Source of the DNA: HLUCCA09 sp039822045
Lineage (GTDB): Bacteria; Pseudomonadota; Alphaproteobacteria; Rhodobacterales; Rhodobacteraceae
Assembly (NCBI GenBank): GCA_039822045.1
Contig: JBCBMY010000002.1
Span: 62,001 to 126,000, forward strand
Direction: 5' to 3'
Length of the DNA: 64,000 nt
This document shows, in pieces, positions 7,699 through 17,431 of this stretch (its first letter is position 1; each line of letters starts with the position of its first letter). The position numbers and the translations under genes were made by a program. Under the pieces are notes generated by a model. It did no database searches, was not told the origin of the DNA, and saw nothing but the letters and a program-made list of their open reading frames with translations.

Positions 7699-9807
7699 TC
7701 ACTCTGCGCCGATCAGCTTGAGCCAACCGGCTTCATCGAGCGTTTCGATGCCGAGGTCCACGGCCTTCTTCGCCTTCGAGCCGGCGCCGGGCCCAGCCAC
7801 GACAAGGTCGGTCTTGGCCGACACCGAGCCCGAGACCTTTGCCCCGAGCGCCTCGGCGCGCGCCTTGGCCTCGGCGCGGCTCATCTGCTCCAAAGTGCCT
7901 GTAAACACAACAGTTTTCCCCGAGACAGGGCTTTCGGTCGTGCGCGTATCGGCAACAGCCGTGATGCTAAGGCGCTCGGCAAGGCGATCGATTGTGGCGC
8001 GCTCGGCTTCCTGCTGGAATGCAGTGACAAGCGAGGTGGCCATCACCTCGCCAATTCCGTCAATGTCGACAAGGTCTTGCCAGGCAGTGTCGTCCCGGTC
8101 CGACGCGGCGACGACTGCGGTGCGGAAGGCGTCCCAGGTTCCATAATGGCGGGCCAGCAGGGCGGCGGCGCTTTCTCCGATATGTCGGATCCCCAGCGAG
8201 AAAACGACCCTATTCAGGGGAATTTCCCGTCGATCCTCAATAGCTTGGAATAGGTTGTTCGCACTTTTTTCGCCCCAGCCCTCGCGGTTCTTCAGCTGCT
8301 GCAGCCCGGAGCCATAATTCTCTTGCAGATCAAATATATCCGCCGGCTCCTTGATCCATCCATCGGCGTGGAACTGTTCGACCTGCTTTGCCCCGAGGCC
8401 CTCGACGTCGAAGGCGGCACGCGAAACGAAATGCTTCAGCTTCTCAACGGCTTGCGCCGCGCAGCTGATGCCGCCAGTGCAGCGACGCACCGCGTCGCCC
8501 TCCTCCCGCACCGCATCGGACCCACAGATCGGACAAACCGTTGGAAAGACGAAAGGGTCCGCGCCGTCCGGGCGACGGCTCAGGTCGACATCGGCGATCT
8601 TGGGGATCACGTCGCCCGCACGATAAACCTGCACCCAATCCCCGACCCGGATATCGCGCCCCTCACGGATCGGGTTCCCTTTGGCGTCGCGCCCGGCGAT
8701 GTAATCCTCGTTGTGGAGCGTGGCGTTCGAGACCACAACACCCCCAACCGTCACCGGCTGCAACCGCGCGACCGGGGACAGGGCGCCGGTGCGCCCGACC
8801 TGAATGTCGATGGCCTCCAGCCGTGTCCAGGCGAGCTCCGCAGGGAACTTGTGCGCGGTCGCCCAGCGAGGCGTCGTGGAGCGATAGCCCAGCCGGGCCT
8901 GATACGCCAGATCGTCGACTTTGTAGACAACCCCGTCGATATCGTACGGCAGCGCCGCGCGCTGCCGCTCGATCTCGCCATAATGGTCAATCAGCGCCGC
9001 CACGCTGTCGAGCGTGCGCGTCAGAGGATTTGTCTGAAACCCCAGAGCCTTGAGCCGCGCGATGGCGGCGCTCTGGCTCTCGGCCAGGGGGCTCGACACT
9101 TCCCCCCATGCATAGGCAAAGAAACGTAGCGGGCGCGCGCGCGTGATGTCGGGGTCGAGCTGGCGCAGCGAGCCCGCCGCGGCGTTGCGCGGATTGGCGA
9201 ACGTTTTGCCACCGGCCTCGGCCTGACGGTCATTCAACGCGGCGAAGTCGTCGTGGGTCATGTAGACCTCACCCCGCACTTCGAGCACGTCGGGCGCGCC
9301 CTCGATCACGCCTGGAATATCGTTCACCGTCAGGGCGTTGGGTGTCACATCCTCCCCTACCGACCCATCGCCGCGAGTAGCCGCCTGAAGGAGCCGTCCG
9401 CCCTTATAGCGAAGGGACAGCGACAATCCGTCGATCTTGGGCTCTGCGGTAAAGCTCAGCGCCGCGTCCTCGGCCAGACCAAGGAAGCTCCGGACGGAGC
9501 GGACGAAATCGGCAACGTCCTCCTCGTCGAACGCGTTGGCGAGCGAGTACATCCGCTGCCGGTGCACGATCTTGCCGAAGCCTTCGGACGGCGCAGCGCC
9601 CACCTGATGCGTCGGGCTGTCGACCGTTGCCAGCGCCGGGAACTCGGCTTCGAGCTCAAGCGCACGTCGCTTTAGCGCGTCATACTCGGCGTCACTGATT
9701 TCCGGTGCGTCGTCAGTGTGATAGGCCGTATTCGCTTGGACCAGCTTCGCGCGCAGGTCGGCCAGTTCCGCCTTGGCATCCGCTTCTGTCATCTCGTTGC
9801 CGCCCAT
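7699..9807 (-). CDS. ligA: NAD+-dependent DNA ligase
   Basis: A 702-residue replicative DNA ligase. The adenylated lysine lies in AEPKIDGLSL (about Lys124). The four-cysteine zinc finger is seen as CPICG followed by RCTGGISC, then HhH repeats, and a C-terminal BRCT domain containing VVFTGTLEQMSRAEAK. I chose the ATG at 9807 (MGGNEMTEAD) because GGGAG lies eight bases upstream; a start five codons later is possible. It is divergent from the aminotransferase gene and followed by recG. Confidence 0.96.
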   Translation of the reverse strand: MGGNEMTEADAKAELADLRAKLVQANTAYHTDDAPEISDAEYDALKRRALELEAEFPALATVDSPTHQVGAAPSEGFGKIVHRQRMYSLANAFDEEDVADFVRSVRSFLGLAEDAALSFTAEPKIDGLSLSLRYKGGRLLQAATRGDGSVGEDVTPNALTVNDIPGVIEGAPDVLEVRGEVYMTHDDFAALNDRQAEAGGKTFANPRNAAAGSLRQLDPDITRARPLRFFAYAWGEVSSPLAESQSAAIARLKALGFQTNPLTRTLDSVAALIDHYGEIERQRAALPYDIDGVVYKVDDLAYQARLGYRSTTPRWATAHKFPAELAWTRLEAIDIQVGRTGALSPVARLQPVTVGGVVVSNATLHNEDYIAGRDAKGNPIREGRDIRVGDWVQVYRAGDVIPKIADVDLSRRPDGADPFVFPTVCPICGSDAVREEGDAVRRCTGGISCAAQAVEKLKHFVSRAAFDVEGLGAKQVEQFHADGWIKEPADIFDLQENYGSGLQQLKNREGWGEKSANNLFQAIEDRREIPLNRVVFSLGIRHIGESAAALLARHYGTWDAFRTAVVAASDRDDTAWQDLVDIDGIGEVMATSLVTAFQQEAERATIDRLAERLSITAVADTRTTESPVSGKTVVFTGTLEQMSRAEAKARAEALGAKVSGSVSAKTDLVVAGPGAGSKAKKAVDLGIETLDEAGWLKLIGAE

Positions 9808-9889
9808 GGCATGTTCTCCCGACACCGGCCGTGATACGGCCAGAGCGGGGACGGGTCCAGCGCGATGCGCCCCGGATGAGGAGGCCGGC

Positions 9890-11092
9890 ATGCGCATCAA
9901 CCCCGCTATGACCCAGACCGAAGCGCCCCCCGTGATGGAGGCGCGACGCTGGATTGCCGGGCGCAGCTTTCCAGCGGACCGACCGCTCATCAACGTCAGT
10001 CAGGCGGCACCGGTGGACCCGCCGCCCGACGGCCTGCGCCGGGCGATGGCCGACGCCGTACTGCAGGACGATGCCGCCCATCTCTATGGCCCCGTTCTCG
10101 GTCTGCCGGATCTGCGCGCCGAGGTCGCTACACAATTCTCGGCTTCCTACGGTGCGTCGATCTCGACCGACGATGTTGGGATCACGTCAGGCTGCAACCA
10201 GGCCTTTGCGGCCGTGATGTCCGCGATTGCCGGAGCGGACGATGAAGTTCTCCTGCCAACCCCTTGGTACTTCAATCACAAGATGTGGCTCGACATGGTT
10301 GGCGTGCGGGCGGTTGCGATCCCGCCAGGGCCCGGCCTGTTGCCCGAACCGGCCGAGATCGAGGCGCGCATTTCCGACCGAACGCGCGCTCTTGTCCTGG
10401 TCACTCCGAACAATCCCGCGGGTGTGGAGTACCCCGCCACGCTCCTTGATGCCTGCTACGACATCGCGCGCCGCCACGACCTGGCATTGATCATCGACGA
10501 GACCTATCGCGACTTCGACAAGCGGAGCGGCCCGCCCCACACCCTATTGTCCCGGCCCGACTGGCGCGACACCGTCGTACAACTCTATTCCTTCTCAAAG
10601 GCCTACCGGCTGACCGGCCACCGTGTCGGCTCGATTGTGGCCGCGCCCCACCTTCTGGCAGAGATCGAGAAATTCCTCGACACGGTTGCCATCTGCCCCA
10701 ACCAGGTCGGCCAGCGCGGGGCTCTATGGGGCATGCGGAACCTCTGCCAATGGCTGGCCGGAGAGCGCGCCGAGATCCTTGATCGCCGCGCAGCAATCGA
10801 GGAGGCGTTTCACGGGCTTGCGGGATCGGGCTGGATCTTGGAGGGCTCCGGCGCCTACTTCGCCTATGTCCGCCATCCGTTCGACGAACCCTCCGACCTG
10901 CTCGCCCAGCGAATGGTGGCCGAGGCGAACATCCTGTTGCTGCCCGGCACGATGTTCATGCCCGAGGGCGAAGGGCACCAGCACCTGCGCATCGCCTTTG
11001 CAAATGTCGACCGCGCAGGGATCGGGGAGCTCGCCGATCGGCTTGTCGCGCTCACCGGACCGCGACTTGCCGCCGCCGCGGCCTCGGCCTAG
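9890..11092 (+). CDS. Class I/II PLP-dependent aminotransferase
   Basis: A 400-residue fold-type I aminotransferase. The PLP Schiff-base lysine is Lys237 in YSFSKAYRLTGHRVG. Other landmarks are TPNNPAG (substrate/PLP region), IIDETYRDF (PLP-binding Asp/Tyr) and the C-terminal HLRIAFANVD with the carboxylate-binding Arg. AGGAGG upstream of ATG 9890 fixes the start. The amino acid acted on cannot be read from these motifs; aspartate/tyrosine-type or an unspecialised enzyme are both possible. It precedes the ppiD-like gene and trpE in the same direction with a short gap. Confidence 0.85.
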   Translation: MRINPAMTQTEAPPVMEARRWIAGRSFPADRPLINVSQAAPVDPPPDGLRRAMADAVLQDDAAHLYGPVLGLPDLRAEVATQFSASYGASISTDDVGITSGCNQAFAAVMSAIAGADDEVLLPTPWYFNHKMWLDMVGVRAVAIPPGPGLLPEPAEIEARISDRTRALVLVTPNNPAGVEYPATLLDACYDIARRHDLALIIDETYRDFDKRSGPPHTLLSRPDWRDTVVQLYSFSKAYRLTGHRVGSIVAAPHLLAEIEKFLDTVAICPNQVGQRGALWGMRNLCQWLAGERAEILDRRAAIEEAFHGLAGSGWILEGSGAYFAYVRHPFDEPSDLLAQRMVAEANILLLPGTMFMPEGEGHQHLRIAFANVDRAGIGELADRLVALTGPRLAAAAASA

Positions 11093-11118
11093 ACAACGGC
11101 GAACCAGAGGGAGGCAGC

Positions 11119-12963
11119 ATGGCGAACGGTGTGGGCAAAAAGGCGGGACGGGTCGTAGTCTGGATCCTGCTGTCGCTTCTCATTGTCGGGCTTGCGGGCT
11201 TCGGCATCGGCAGCTTTGGGGGATCGGCCAGTGCTGTGGCCACGATCGGCAATCGCGACGTGACGGTGCAGGAGTATTTCCGCGCCCTCTCAAACGCGAT
11301 ACGCGCCGAGCAAGCCGCCGAGGGCCGCGCCATCGGCCGTGCCGAGGCCGAAGCACGGGGCATTCCCCGCTTCGTTCAGGGCCAACTCGCCACCCAGGCG
11401 GCTCTGGATGACGAGGTCGATGCGCTCGGCATCTCGGTGGGCGACGAGAGGGTGGGCGAACAGATCCTCGCCGAACCCGGGTTCCAAGGGCCGAGCGGAG
11501 AGTTCGACCGTGGTGCCTATGAGTTCTTGCTGCGCCAGAACGGCTGGTCGGTGGCGCGGTACGAGGAGGATGTTCGCGAAGAGGCGTCGCGCACCATTCT
11601 GCAAGGCGCGGTCTCAAGCGGCGTCGACGTCCCTGCCCCCCTGAACGACACTTTGATGACCTTCTTTGGCGAACGGCGCGACGTGGCGTGGCGGCGCTAC
11701 ACCGCCGACGATCTGACGGTGCCGGTACCCGATCCGACGGAGGAGGAGCTTCGGGCATTTCATGAGACGGCCGAAGGTCTCTACACGCTGCCGGAAACCA
11801 AGCGCATCACCTATGTGATGCTGCGACCCGAGGAGTTAGCGGCCACGCTCGAGCCCACTGAGGAAGCGATCGAGACGCTCTATCAGGATCGGATCGATAC
11901 CTACGTTCTGCCCGAGCGCCGGCTTGTGGAGCGCATCGTGTTCGAGGACCAGGCGGCTGCCGAGAGCGCCGCTGCCCGCCTGGACGCGGGCGATGTGACG
12001 TTTTCCGAGATTGCGGCGGAGCGAAACCTGGCGCTCGCCGATATCGATCTGGGGGATGTCACCGCCGAGGACCTCGACGGAGCCGCAGAACCGATCTTTG
12101 CCCTCGCGACGCCCGGCGTCACCGGCCCGCTTGAGAGCCCGTTCGGCCCGGCGCTCTATCGGGTGAATGGCGTGCTCAATGCCAGCACAACCACTCTGGA
12201 CGAGGTGCGCGATGAGCTGTCGCGTGAGCTGAGCATGGAACGCGCGCGCCGCGCGCTGGCGGATATGGTGACCGATGTCGATGATCGGCTCGCCGCCGGC
12301 GCCACGCTGGAGGACCTAGCCGAGGAAACGGAGCTGCGCATCGCCGAGATCGACTATTATCCGGGCGTCGAGGCCGAGGTTGTGGGCTATGAGGGCTTCC
12401 GCGAAGCCGCGGAAGCGGTCGAAGACGGCGACTTCCCCGAGATAACGGAAATGGAAGACGGGACGCTCCTCGCGGTCCGGCTCGACGAGATCGTGCCGCC
12501 CCGCCGGCAGGCATTCGATGACGTGCGGGTGGAGGTGGAAGAGGACTGGCGCGCCGCTGAAACCGTCGCCTTGTTGACCGAACTCGCCGAAAGCGCAGAG
12601 GCGACCTTGTCGGTCGGCGGTGGCCTAGGGGGCGGCGTCCAGACCGCCGAGGGGATCGGCCGCGACGCTGTTCTCGAAGGGGCGCCCGAAGGCGTGGCCG
12701 CGCGCGCCTTCGAGATGGAAGAGGGCGACACGGCCGTCATTCCGGGCGACCGGACCGTCGCCTTGGTGCAATTGACAGGTATCTCCCCGCCTGACCCCGA
12801 GGATCAGAGCACGGCCTTTCTGGCCGAGGCATTGGGCGGGCAACTCCGTCAGAGCTTCTCATCGGATATTCTTCAACTCTATACACGGGCGCTTCTGGCC
12901 GAGAAGGGTATCCGGTTCAACGAGACTAGCCTCAACGCCGTCCACACGCAGGTCTTCAACTGA
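11119..12963 (+). CDS. PpiD/SurA-like periplasmic peptidyl-prolyl isomerase/chaperone
   Basis: A 614-residue membrane-anchored protein. A single helix at about residues 10-33 (VVVWILLSLLIVGLAGFGIG) is followed by a SurA-N-like helical domain (TVQEYFRALSNAIRAEQ onward). The middle holds a parvulin-like region (LVERIVFEDQAAAESAA) and the C-terminal part is a second helical segment. This layout matches PpiD, the SecYEG-linked chaperone of the inner membrane facing the periplasm. The acidic composition is typical of periplasmic proteins in this group. The stop codon abuts the trpE ATG directly (TGAATG), so the two are probably cotranscribed. Confidence 0.85.
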   Translation: MANGVGKKAGRVVVWILLSLLIVGLAGFGIGSFGGSASAVATIGNRDVTVQEYFRALSNAIRAEQAAEGRAIGRAEAEARGIPRFVQGQLATQAALDDEVDALGISVGDERVGEQILAEPGFQGPSGEFDRGAYEFLLRQNGWSVARYEEDVREEASRTILQGAVSSGVDVPAPLNDTLMTFFGERRDVAWRRYTADDLTVPVPDPTEEELRAFHETAEGLYTLPETKRITYVMLRPEELAATLEPTEEAIETLYQDRIDTYVLPERRLVERIVFEDQAAAESAAARLDAGDVTFSEIAAERNLALADIDLGDVTAEDLDGAAEPIFALATPGVTGPLESPFGPALYRVNGVLNASTTTLDEVRDELSRELSMERARRALADMVTDVDDRLAAGATLEDLAEETELRIAEIDYYPGVEAEVVGYEGFREAAEAVEDGDFPEITEMEDGTLLAVRLDEIVPPRRQAFDDVRVEVEEDWRAAETVALLTELAESAEATLSVGGGLGGGVQTAEGIGRDAVLEGAPEGVAARAFEMEEGDTAVIPGDRTVALVQLTGISPPDPEDQSTAFLAEALGGQLRQSFSSDILQLYTRALLAEKGIRFNETSLNAVHTQVFN

Positions 12964-14478
12964 ATGGCCGCTCTGGCGCCGGAGTTCGCGAACTTCGCTC
13001 GCGCGTGGGAGGCCGGTGAGAACCAGGTGGTCTATGCGCGTCTCGCCGCGGACCTCGATACGCCGGTGTCGCTGATGCTGAAGCTCGGCGGAGCCGGGGC
13101 CGACACGTTTATGCTGGAATCGGTCACGGGCGGCGAGGTGCGCGGGCGCTACTCGATCGTCGGAATGAAACCCGATTTGGTGTGGCGATGCGATGGCGAC
13201 CGGGCGTTCCTCAACCGCGAGAAGCGCTACGACCCCGACGCGTTTGTTGAGGAGGCCGGTGACCCGCTCACCTCGCTCCGCGCGCTTTTGGCCGAAAGCC
13301 GGATCACTTTGCCCGCCGGGCTTCCTTCGGCGGCGGCCGGGCTCTTTGGTTATCTCGGCTATGACATGATCCGGCTCGTCGAACACCTGCCGGACGAGAA
13401 CCCCGATCCGATCGGCCTGCCCGACGCACTGCTCCTGCGGCCCTCGGTGGTCGCCGTCCTCGACGGGGTGAAGGGCGAGGTGATCGTGGTTGCGCCGGCC
13501 TTCCAGGGCACGGGCCTGTCGGCCAAAGCGGCGTTCGCACAGGCGGCCGAGCGGGTCGCTGACGCCGTGCGCGACCTAGAGGGCGGCCTGCCCGGCGAAC
13601 CGCGCAGCCTCGGCGAAGCGGCCGAGGTCGGCCCGCCCGTCTCGAACTTCACCAAGGATGGCTATCTGGCGGCCGTCGAGCGGGCCAAGGATTACATCCG
13701 CGCGGGCGACATATTTCAGGTCGTGCCGTCACAACGTTGGGCGCAACGGTTCCCACTGCCCCCCTTCACGCTCTACCGCTCGCTCCGACGCACCAACCCC
13801 TCGCCCTTCATGTTTTTCTTCGACTTCGGCGGCTTCCAGGTTGTCGGCGCCAGCCCGGAGATCCTTGTGCGCGTGCGTTCCGGTGAAGTAACGATCCGCC
13901 CAATCGCCGGGACCCGCCCCAGGGGCAAGACCGAAGATGAGGACCGCGCGCTCGAGGCCGAGCTGCTGGCTGACGAAAAAGAATGCGCCGAGCATCTGAT
14001 GCTCTTGGACCTGGGGCGCAACGATGCGGGCCGCGTATCCAAGATCGGCACGGTGCGCCCGACCGAAGAGTTCGTGATCGAGCGCTATTCCCACGTGATG
14101 CACATCGTGTCGAACGTTGTGGGCGACCTGTCCGACGACCACGACGCGCTCTCGGCGCTCTTGGCGGGTCTGCCCGCGGGCACCGTCTCGGGCGCGCCCA
14201 AGGTCCGCGCGATGGAGATCATCGACGAGTTGGAGCCAGAGAAGCGCGGGATATACGGTGGCGCGGTCGGCTATTTCTCGGCCGACGGCGACATGGATAT
14301 GTGTATCGCGCTGCGCACGGCGCTCGTGAAGGACGAAACCCTCTACGTTCAGGCCGGTGGCGGCGTCGTTTTTGACAGCGACCCCGAGGCCGAGTGGATG
14401 GAAACGGTGAACAAGGCCCGCGCCCTGCGGACGGCGGCCGAAGATGCCGGCCGCTTCACGCGCTCCGGCAACCGCTAG
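12964..14478 (+). CDS. trpE: Anthranilate synthase component I
   Basis: A 504-residue TrpE that converts chorismate to anthranilate using ammonia from TrpG. Conserved chorismate-binding motifs are visible: FQVVPSQRW, GTRPRGKTEDED, DLGRNDAGRVS, SGAPKVRAMEIIDELEP and YGGAVGYFS. It directly follows the ppiD-like gene with no spacer. Its partner trpG lies about 3 kb away beyond a divergently oriented deacetylase gene, so trpE and trpGDC are separate units. The 3' end overlaps the convergent deacetylase stop by CTAG. Confidence 0.96.
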   Translation: MAALAPEFANFARAWEAGENQVVYARLAADLDTPVSLMLKLGGAGADTFMLESVTGGEVRGRYSIVGMKPDLVWRCDGDRAFLNREKRYDPDAFVEEAGDPLTSLRALLAESRITLPAGLPSAAAGLFGYLGYDMIRLVEHLPDENPDPIGLPDALLLRPSVVAVLDGVKGEVIVVAPAFQGTGLSAKAAFAQAAERVADAVRDLEGGLPGEPRSLGEAAEVGPPVSNFTKDGYLAAVERAKDYIRAGDIFQVVPSQRWAQRFPLPPFTLYRSLRRTNPSPFMFFFDFGGFQVVGASPEILVRVRSGEVTIRPIAGTRPRGKTEDEDRALEAELLADEKECAEHLMLLDLGRNDAGRVSKIGTVRPTEEFVIERYSHVMHIVSNVVGDLSDDHDALSALLAGLPAGTVSGAPKVRAMEIIDELEPEKRGIYGGAVGYFSADGDMDMCIALRTALVKDETLYVQAGGGVVFDSDPEAEWMETVNKARALRTAAEDAGRFTRSGNR

Positions 14479-17213
14479 GGCTCGCTCGGGCGAAGCAGGG
14501 CCGACACTGGCGCCAGCGCAACCTGCTCGGCGCGCGAGGTCTCAAGCCAAGAGCGGAGCGCCTCAAGCGCGGGCCCTGTTGCTTCGATAGCCAGAATGCC
14601 ACCGCTCCCCGATCGCCCGGCATCAAAGGCGGCACGGTCGAGTGCCCTGGCCACGGCCCGCCCATCGGTGCCGGCCACCTTGCGCGGGACCAGCGCCGCC
14701 GGATGCCCGATGCGGCTTGCAATCCCGAAGGCCGAGTTCAGGCCCTGATCCCACAGCAGCAGGCCATGACCACCATCCGACAGGACGCCGAGCGCCTGCT
14801 CCAGCACCTCGCGGTCGCGCGAGATGCCGCCCTCCTCGAGATCGAGGAGCGCGACGACCTGATCGAGTTGCGACAGACGCGTGCCAAGCGTCACCTCGAC
14901 GTCCTGGGGCAGCGGATTGCGCGGCAATCCAGCCCCATGAATCAGCACTTCCTGCCCCGCTTCACGATAGTCCGACATAAGCGTGCCGACGTCGGGCGCG
15001 TCCGGCCGCACGGCAATCGACAAGGGGGCGTCGAGGCCGTCGAGGCCCTGCCCGGGCAGCTCGGCCTCCTCCGCCAAGAGAACGATGGCAAGGACCGGCA
15101 GACCGTCTGGGTTGTCGAAGGGCCGGGCATTGCGCTCAAGGGCGGGGCCATCGGGCGCGCCGCCGTCCGCTGGTTCGGGCGTTGCCGGCTCGGGCGCGCC
15201 GGGCGCCGGCTCTCCTGGCAGGTCGGATGCGCCATCGGCCGGCTGGATCCGGCGAATGCGCACGCCGCCGAGCGTTCCCGAAGCGCGTTCGGTCAGAGGC
15301 TGAACGCGTGTCGAGAGCCCGCCGCCGAGCCCCGGTTGCGGCGGCGCGGCGGGCTCCAGTGTGGCAACCTCAGAGGGTGGCTCTTCAGGCTCGGCCGGCT
15401 CGGGCTCAGTCGTCTCGGCGGCGGCCACGTCGGGCGAGCCTTGCTCAGGCGCGGCCGGTGCGGCGGCCACGCGGTCCTCAGGCTCCGACGCTTCCGGGTC
15501 CGACCCGGCGGCGGGAGGGCTCACCTCCGTCACGGCCTCGGCGACTTCGGCCGCGGGATCGGCGGTGGTCTCATCCGAAGCGGCCTGCTCCAACGGGGCC
15601 GTATCGGCAGGAGGCGCCTCGGCGGTTACCTGCGCGCCTTGAGAGCCTGTCTCGGGCTCAGCCTCCGGCGCCGCGTCTTCAACCACGACGACTGCGTCGT
15701 TCGCTCCGACCTGAGCCCCGGTGTCCGCATCTGGAGGTGCCTCCGAACCGGCCGCCGCGCCCGTCTCCGGGGTGCCAACCGACTCCGCCAAGATCTCCGG
15801 TTCGGCCTCGGTGACGGCCGCTGCGACCGGTCCCTCCGTGGCACTGGGTGCAAGGCCTGCGCCAAGCTCCGTGCCTTCGGCCACCTCCGGCTCGGCGAGA
15901 GCTACGGCCGGCGCGCCGCTTTCCGCGCCTTCGCCTGTCGCAGACGGTTCAAGCTCTATTGCGATGGCCTCACCATCTGCGGCCGCAACAACCGCGCGCC
16001 CCGGCTCCGCGCGTCCCGCATCTTGGGGTGCGAGAGCGGCGGGCCCCGTCGCAGGCGCAGGCCCGATTGCCGCTGCGACGAGGGCGCTGGGGATAGTCGG
16101 CTCTCCCGTGTCCGACCGTGCGCTTGAGAGGCCGACGACGCCGGTCGACAGTCGTTCCGCAACCCCCGGCGCAGCTGCCCCTGCATCCTGCGTGCCGGCG
16201 ATCTCGGCGAACACCGACGCCGCAGGGGCGCGCCGCGCCTCGCCGGCAAAGCCGTCCTCGATGGCGCGCGCAAGGGGCGACGCATCGGACGGTGCACGTT
16301 GGTCGTCGGTCTCGACCTCTTGGCTCTCTCGGGTTCGCGCGCTCGGCACCGGAAAGCCCAACTCGGGCAAGGCGACCATGGCGTCGGGCACTTCCTCGTC
16401 GCGGTCTCGCCCCGTCGGAGCGGCGCTTGCCCTGTCGGCGACAAGCTGGCCGGTGGCCGGCTCACCTGGCGCCGACTGTCCGATTGCTGGCTCAGTCGCC
16501 GCCGTCTCGACGGCAACCGGCTGATCCGAAGTGCTGTCCTCGGCGACCGTGGCGTCGGGGCTCGGAGCGTCGGTCGCCGAGGCGTCGGGTTCCGCCTCGC
16601 TGGCCGCTGGCCCTCCGGCCTCGGATATGTCGGCCACCGCAGCCGGTGCCGCTGCAGATGGCGTCTGATCGGGCACCCCGGCCGGCGCCTCGAGAGGCAC
16701 GTCGGCGGCCTCGGTCGGGCTCTCCGCCGCTTGGCCGGGATCTGCCGGTGCCGTTTGGTCAGACGCACCGACCCCCTCGGCAACATCCGGTCCCGCCGCG
16801 GCCACCGCTGAGTCGGCGGGCGTGCCGATCCCAGTTTGAGCGGGGTCCCTCTCGGTTTCAGCAACGCGCGGCCCATCGGGTGCATCGGATGCCGCGGGCG
16901 CGACCTCAGCCGGCTGGTCAGACTGCGACGCGGCCGTCTCTGGCTCGGATTCAGGAGCGGCCGCAGGAGGTGGCGACCCGGCTTCAGCGCCCACCCGCGG
17001 ACCTTCCTCGGGCGCGGCCACTTCGTCGGCCCGCTCGGCCTCTGGTCGTCCGGCCTCCGCTCCAGGCGGCTCGGCCGGGGTGGCATCGCCACCGGCGCCC
17101 GGCGCCACAGCCACCGAGGTGACCGGGGGTGGTGCCACGAGTGAGGTTGTGCCCAGCACCAATGCTGAGACGCTCGTTCCCCAGAAAAGCCCAGAAAGCA
17201 GACCTTTGCCCAT
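14475..17213 (-). CDS. Divergent polysaccharide deacetylase (YibQ-like) with very long low-complexity linker
   Basis: A 912-residue protein. An N-terminal hydrophobic segment (about residues 5-27) suggests membrane anchoring or export. Residues of roughly 35-690 are Ala/Pro/Glu/Asp-rich with many VAETE-, PAAPE- and EPEP-like units and no recognisable fold. The last ~210 residues (LPVLAIVLLAEEAELPGQ onward, with HGAGLPRN and LLLWDQGLNSA) resemble the divergent polysaccharide deacetylase (DUF610/YibQ) family, which is usually about 250-400 residues long in total. Start at ATG 17213, before the hydrophobic segment. The catalytic state is unclear because family metal ligands are not obvious to me. 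Confidence 0.75.
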   Translation of the reverse strand: MGKGLLSGLFWGTSVSALVLGTTSLVAPPPVTSVAVAPGAGGDATPAEPPGAEAGRPEAERADEVAAPEEGPRVGAEAGSPPPAAAPESEPETAASQSDQPAEVAPAASDAPDGPRVAETERDPAQTGIGTPADSAVAAAGPDVAEGVGASDQTAPADPGQAAESPTEAADVPLEAPAGVPDQTPSAAAPAAVADISEAGGPAASEAEPDASATDAPSPDATVAEDSTSDQPVAVETAATEPAIGQSAPGEPATGQLVADRASAAPTGRDRDEEVPDAMVALPELGFPVPSARTRESQEVETDDQRAPSDASPLARAIEDGFAGEARRAPAASVFAEIAGTQDAGAAAPGVAERLSTGVVGLSSARSDTGEPTIPSALVAAAIGPAPATGPAALAPQDAGRAEPGRAVVAAADGEAIAIELEPSATGEGAESGAPAVALAEPEVAEGTELGAGLAPSATEGPVAAAVTEAEPEILAESVGTPETGAAAGSEAPPDADTGAQVGANDAVVVVEDAAPEAEPETGSQGAQVTAEAPPADTAPLEQAASDETTADPAAEVAEAVTEVSPPAAGSDPEASEPEDRVAAAPAAPEQGSPDVAAAETTEPEPAEPEEPPSEVATLEPAAPPQPGLGGGLSTRVQPLTERASGTLGGVRIRRIQPADGASDLPGEPAPGAPEPATPEPADGGAPDGPALERNARPFDNPDGLPVLAIVLLAEEAELPGQGLDGLDAPLSIAVRPDAPDVGTLMSDYREAGQEVLIHGAGLPRNPLPQDVEVTLGTRLSQLDQVVALLDLEEGGISRDREVLEQALGVLSDGGHGLLLWDQGLNSAFGIASRIGHPAALVPRKVAGTDGRAVARALDRAAFDAGRSGSGGILAIEATGPALEALRSWLETSRAEQVALAPVSALLRPSEP

Positions 17214-17431
17214 TGCCGATCGCCTGTCCTTGCCCGTCCGTCCTCTTGCCGGATCACGCACGCGCCCCCGGATTGGCGGCCTCTTTCTCGGGATGCGCTT
17301 GACCCCGACGGGCGCCTTTGACCATGTATATCCCGACTGCGCCCAAGGATCACCCCCGAAAGGCGCACGCGCCGGGCGCCCTGCGTCCCCTCTGCAACCG
17401 TTCCCCTGCCGGAACCCGGACCGGACCCGCA

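Noticed and set aside
5790..7721. A 643-codon open frame antisense to recG
   Set aside because: It is the complement of a well-conserved helicase gene; its translation is rich in His/Arg/Gln with no family features.
14394..17144. Several long open frames on the plus strand opposite the deacetylase gene (up to ~577 codons)
   Set aside because: They mirror the Ala/Pro/Glu repeats of the true gene in GC-rich DNA and yield Arg/Gly-rich or Ser/Ala-rich nonsense without motifs or ribosome sites.
17214..17431. A possible trp leader peptide or attenuator before trpG
   Set aside because: Short frames here contain no tryptophan codon cluster and no terminator/antiterminator pair is visible.
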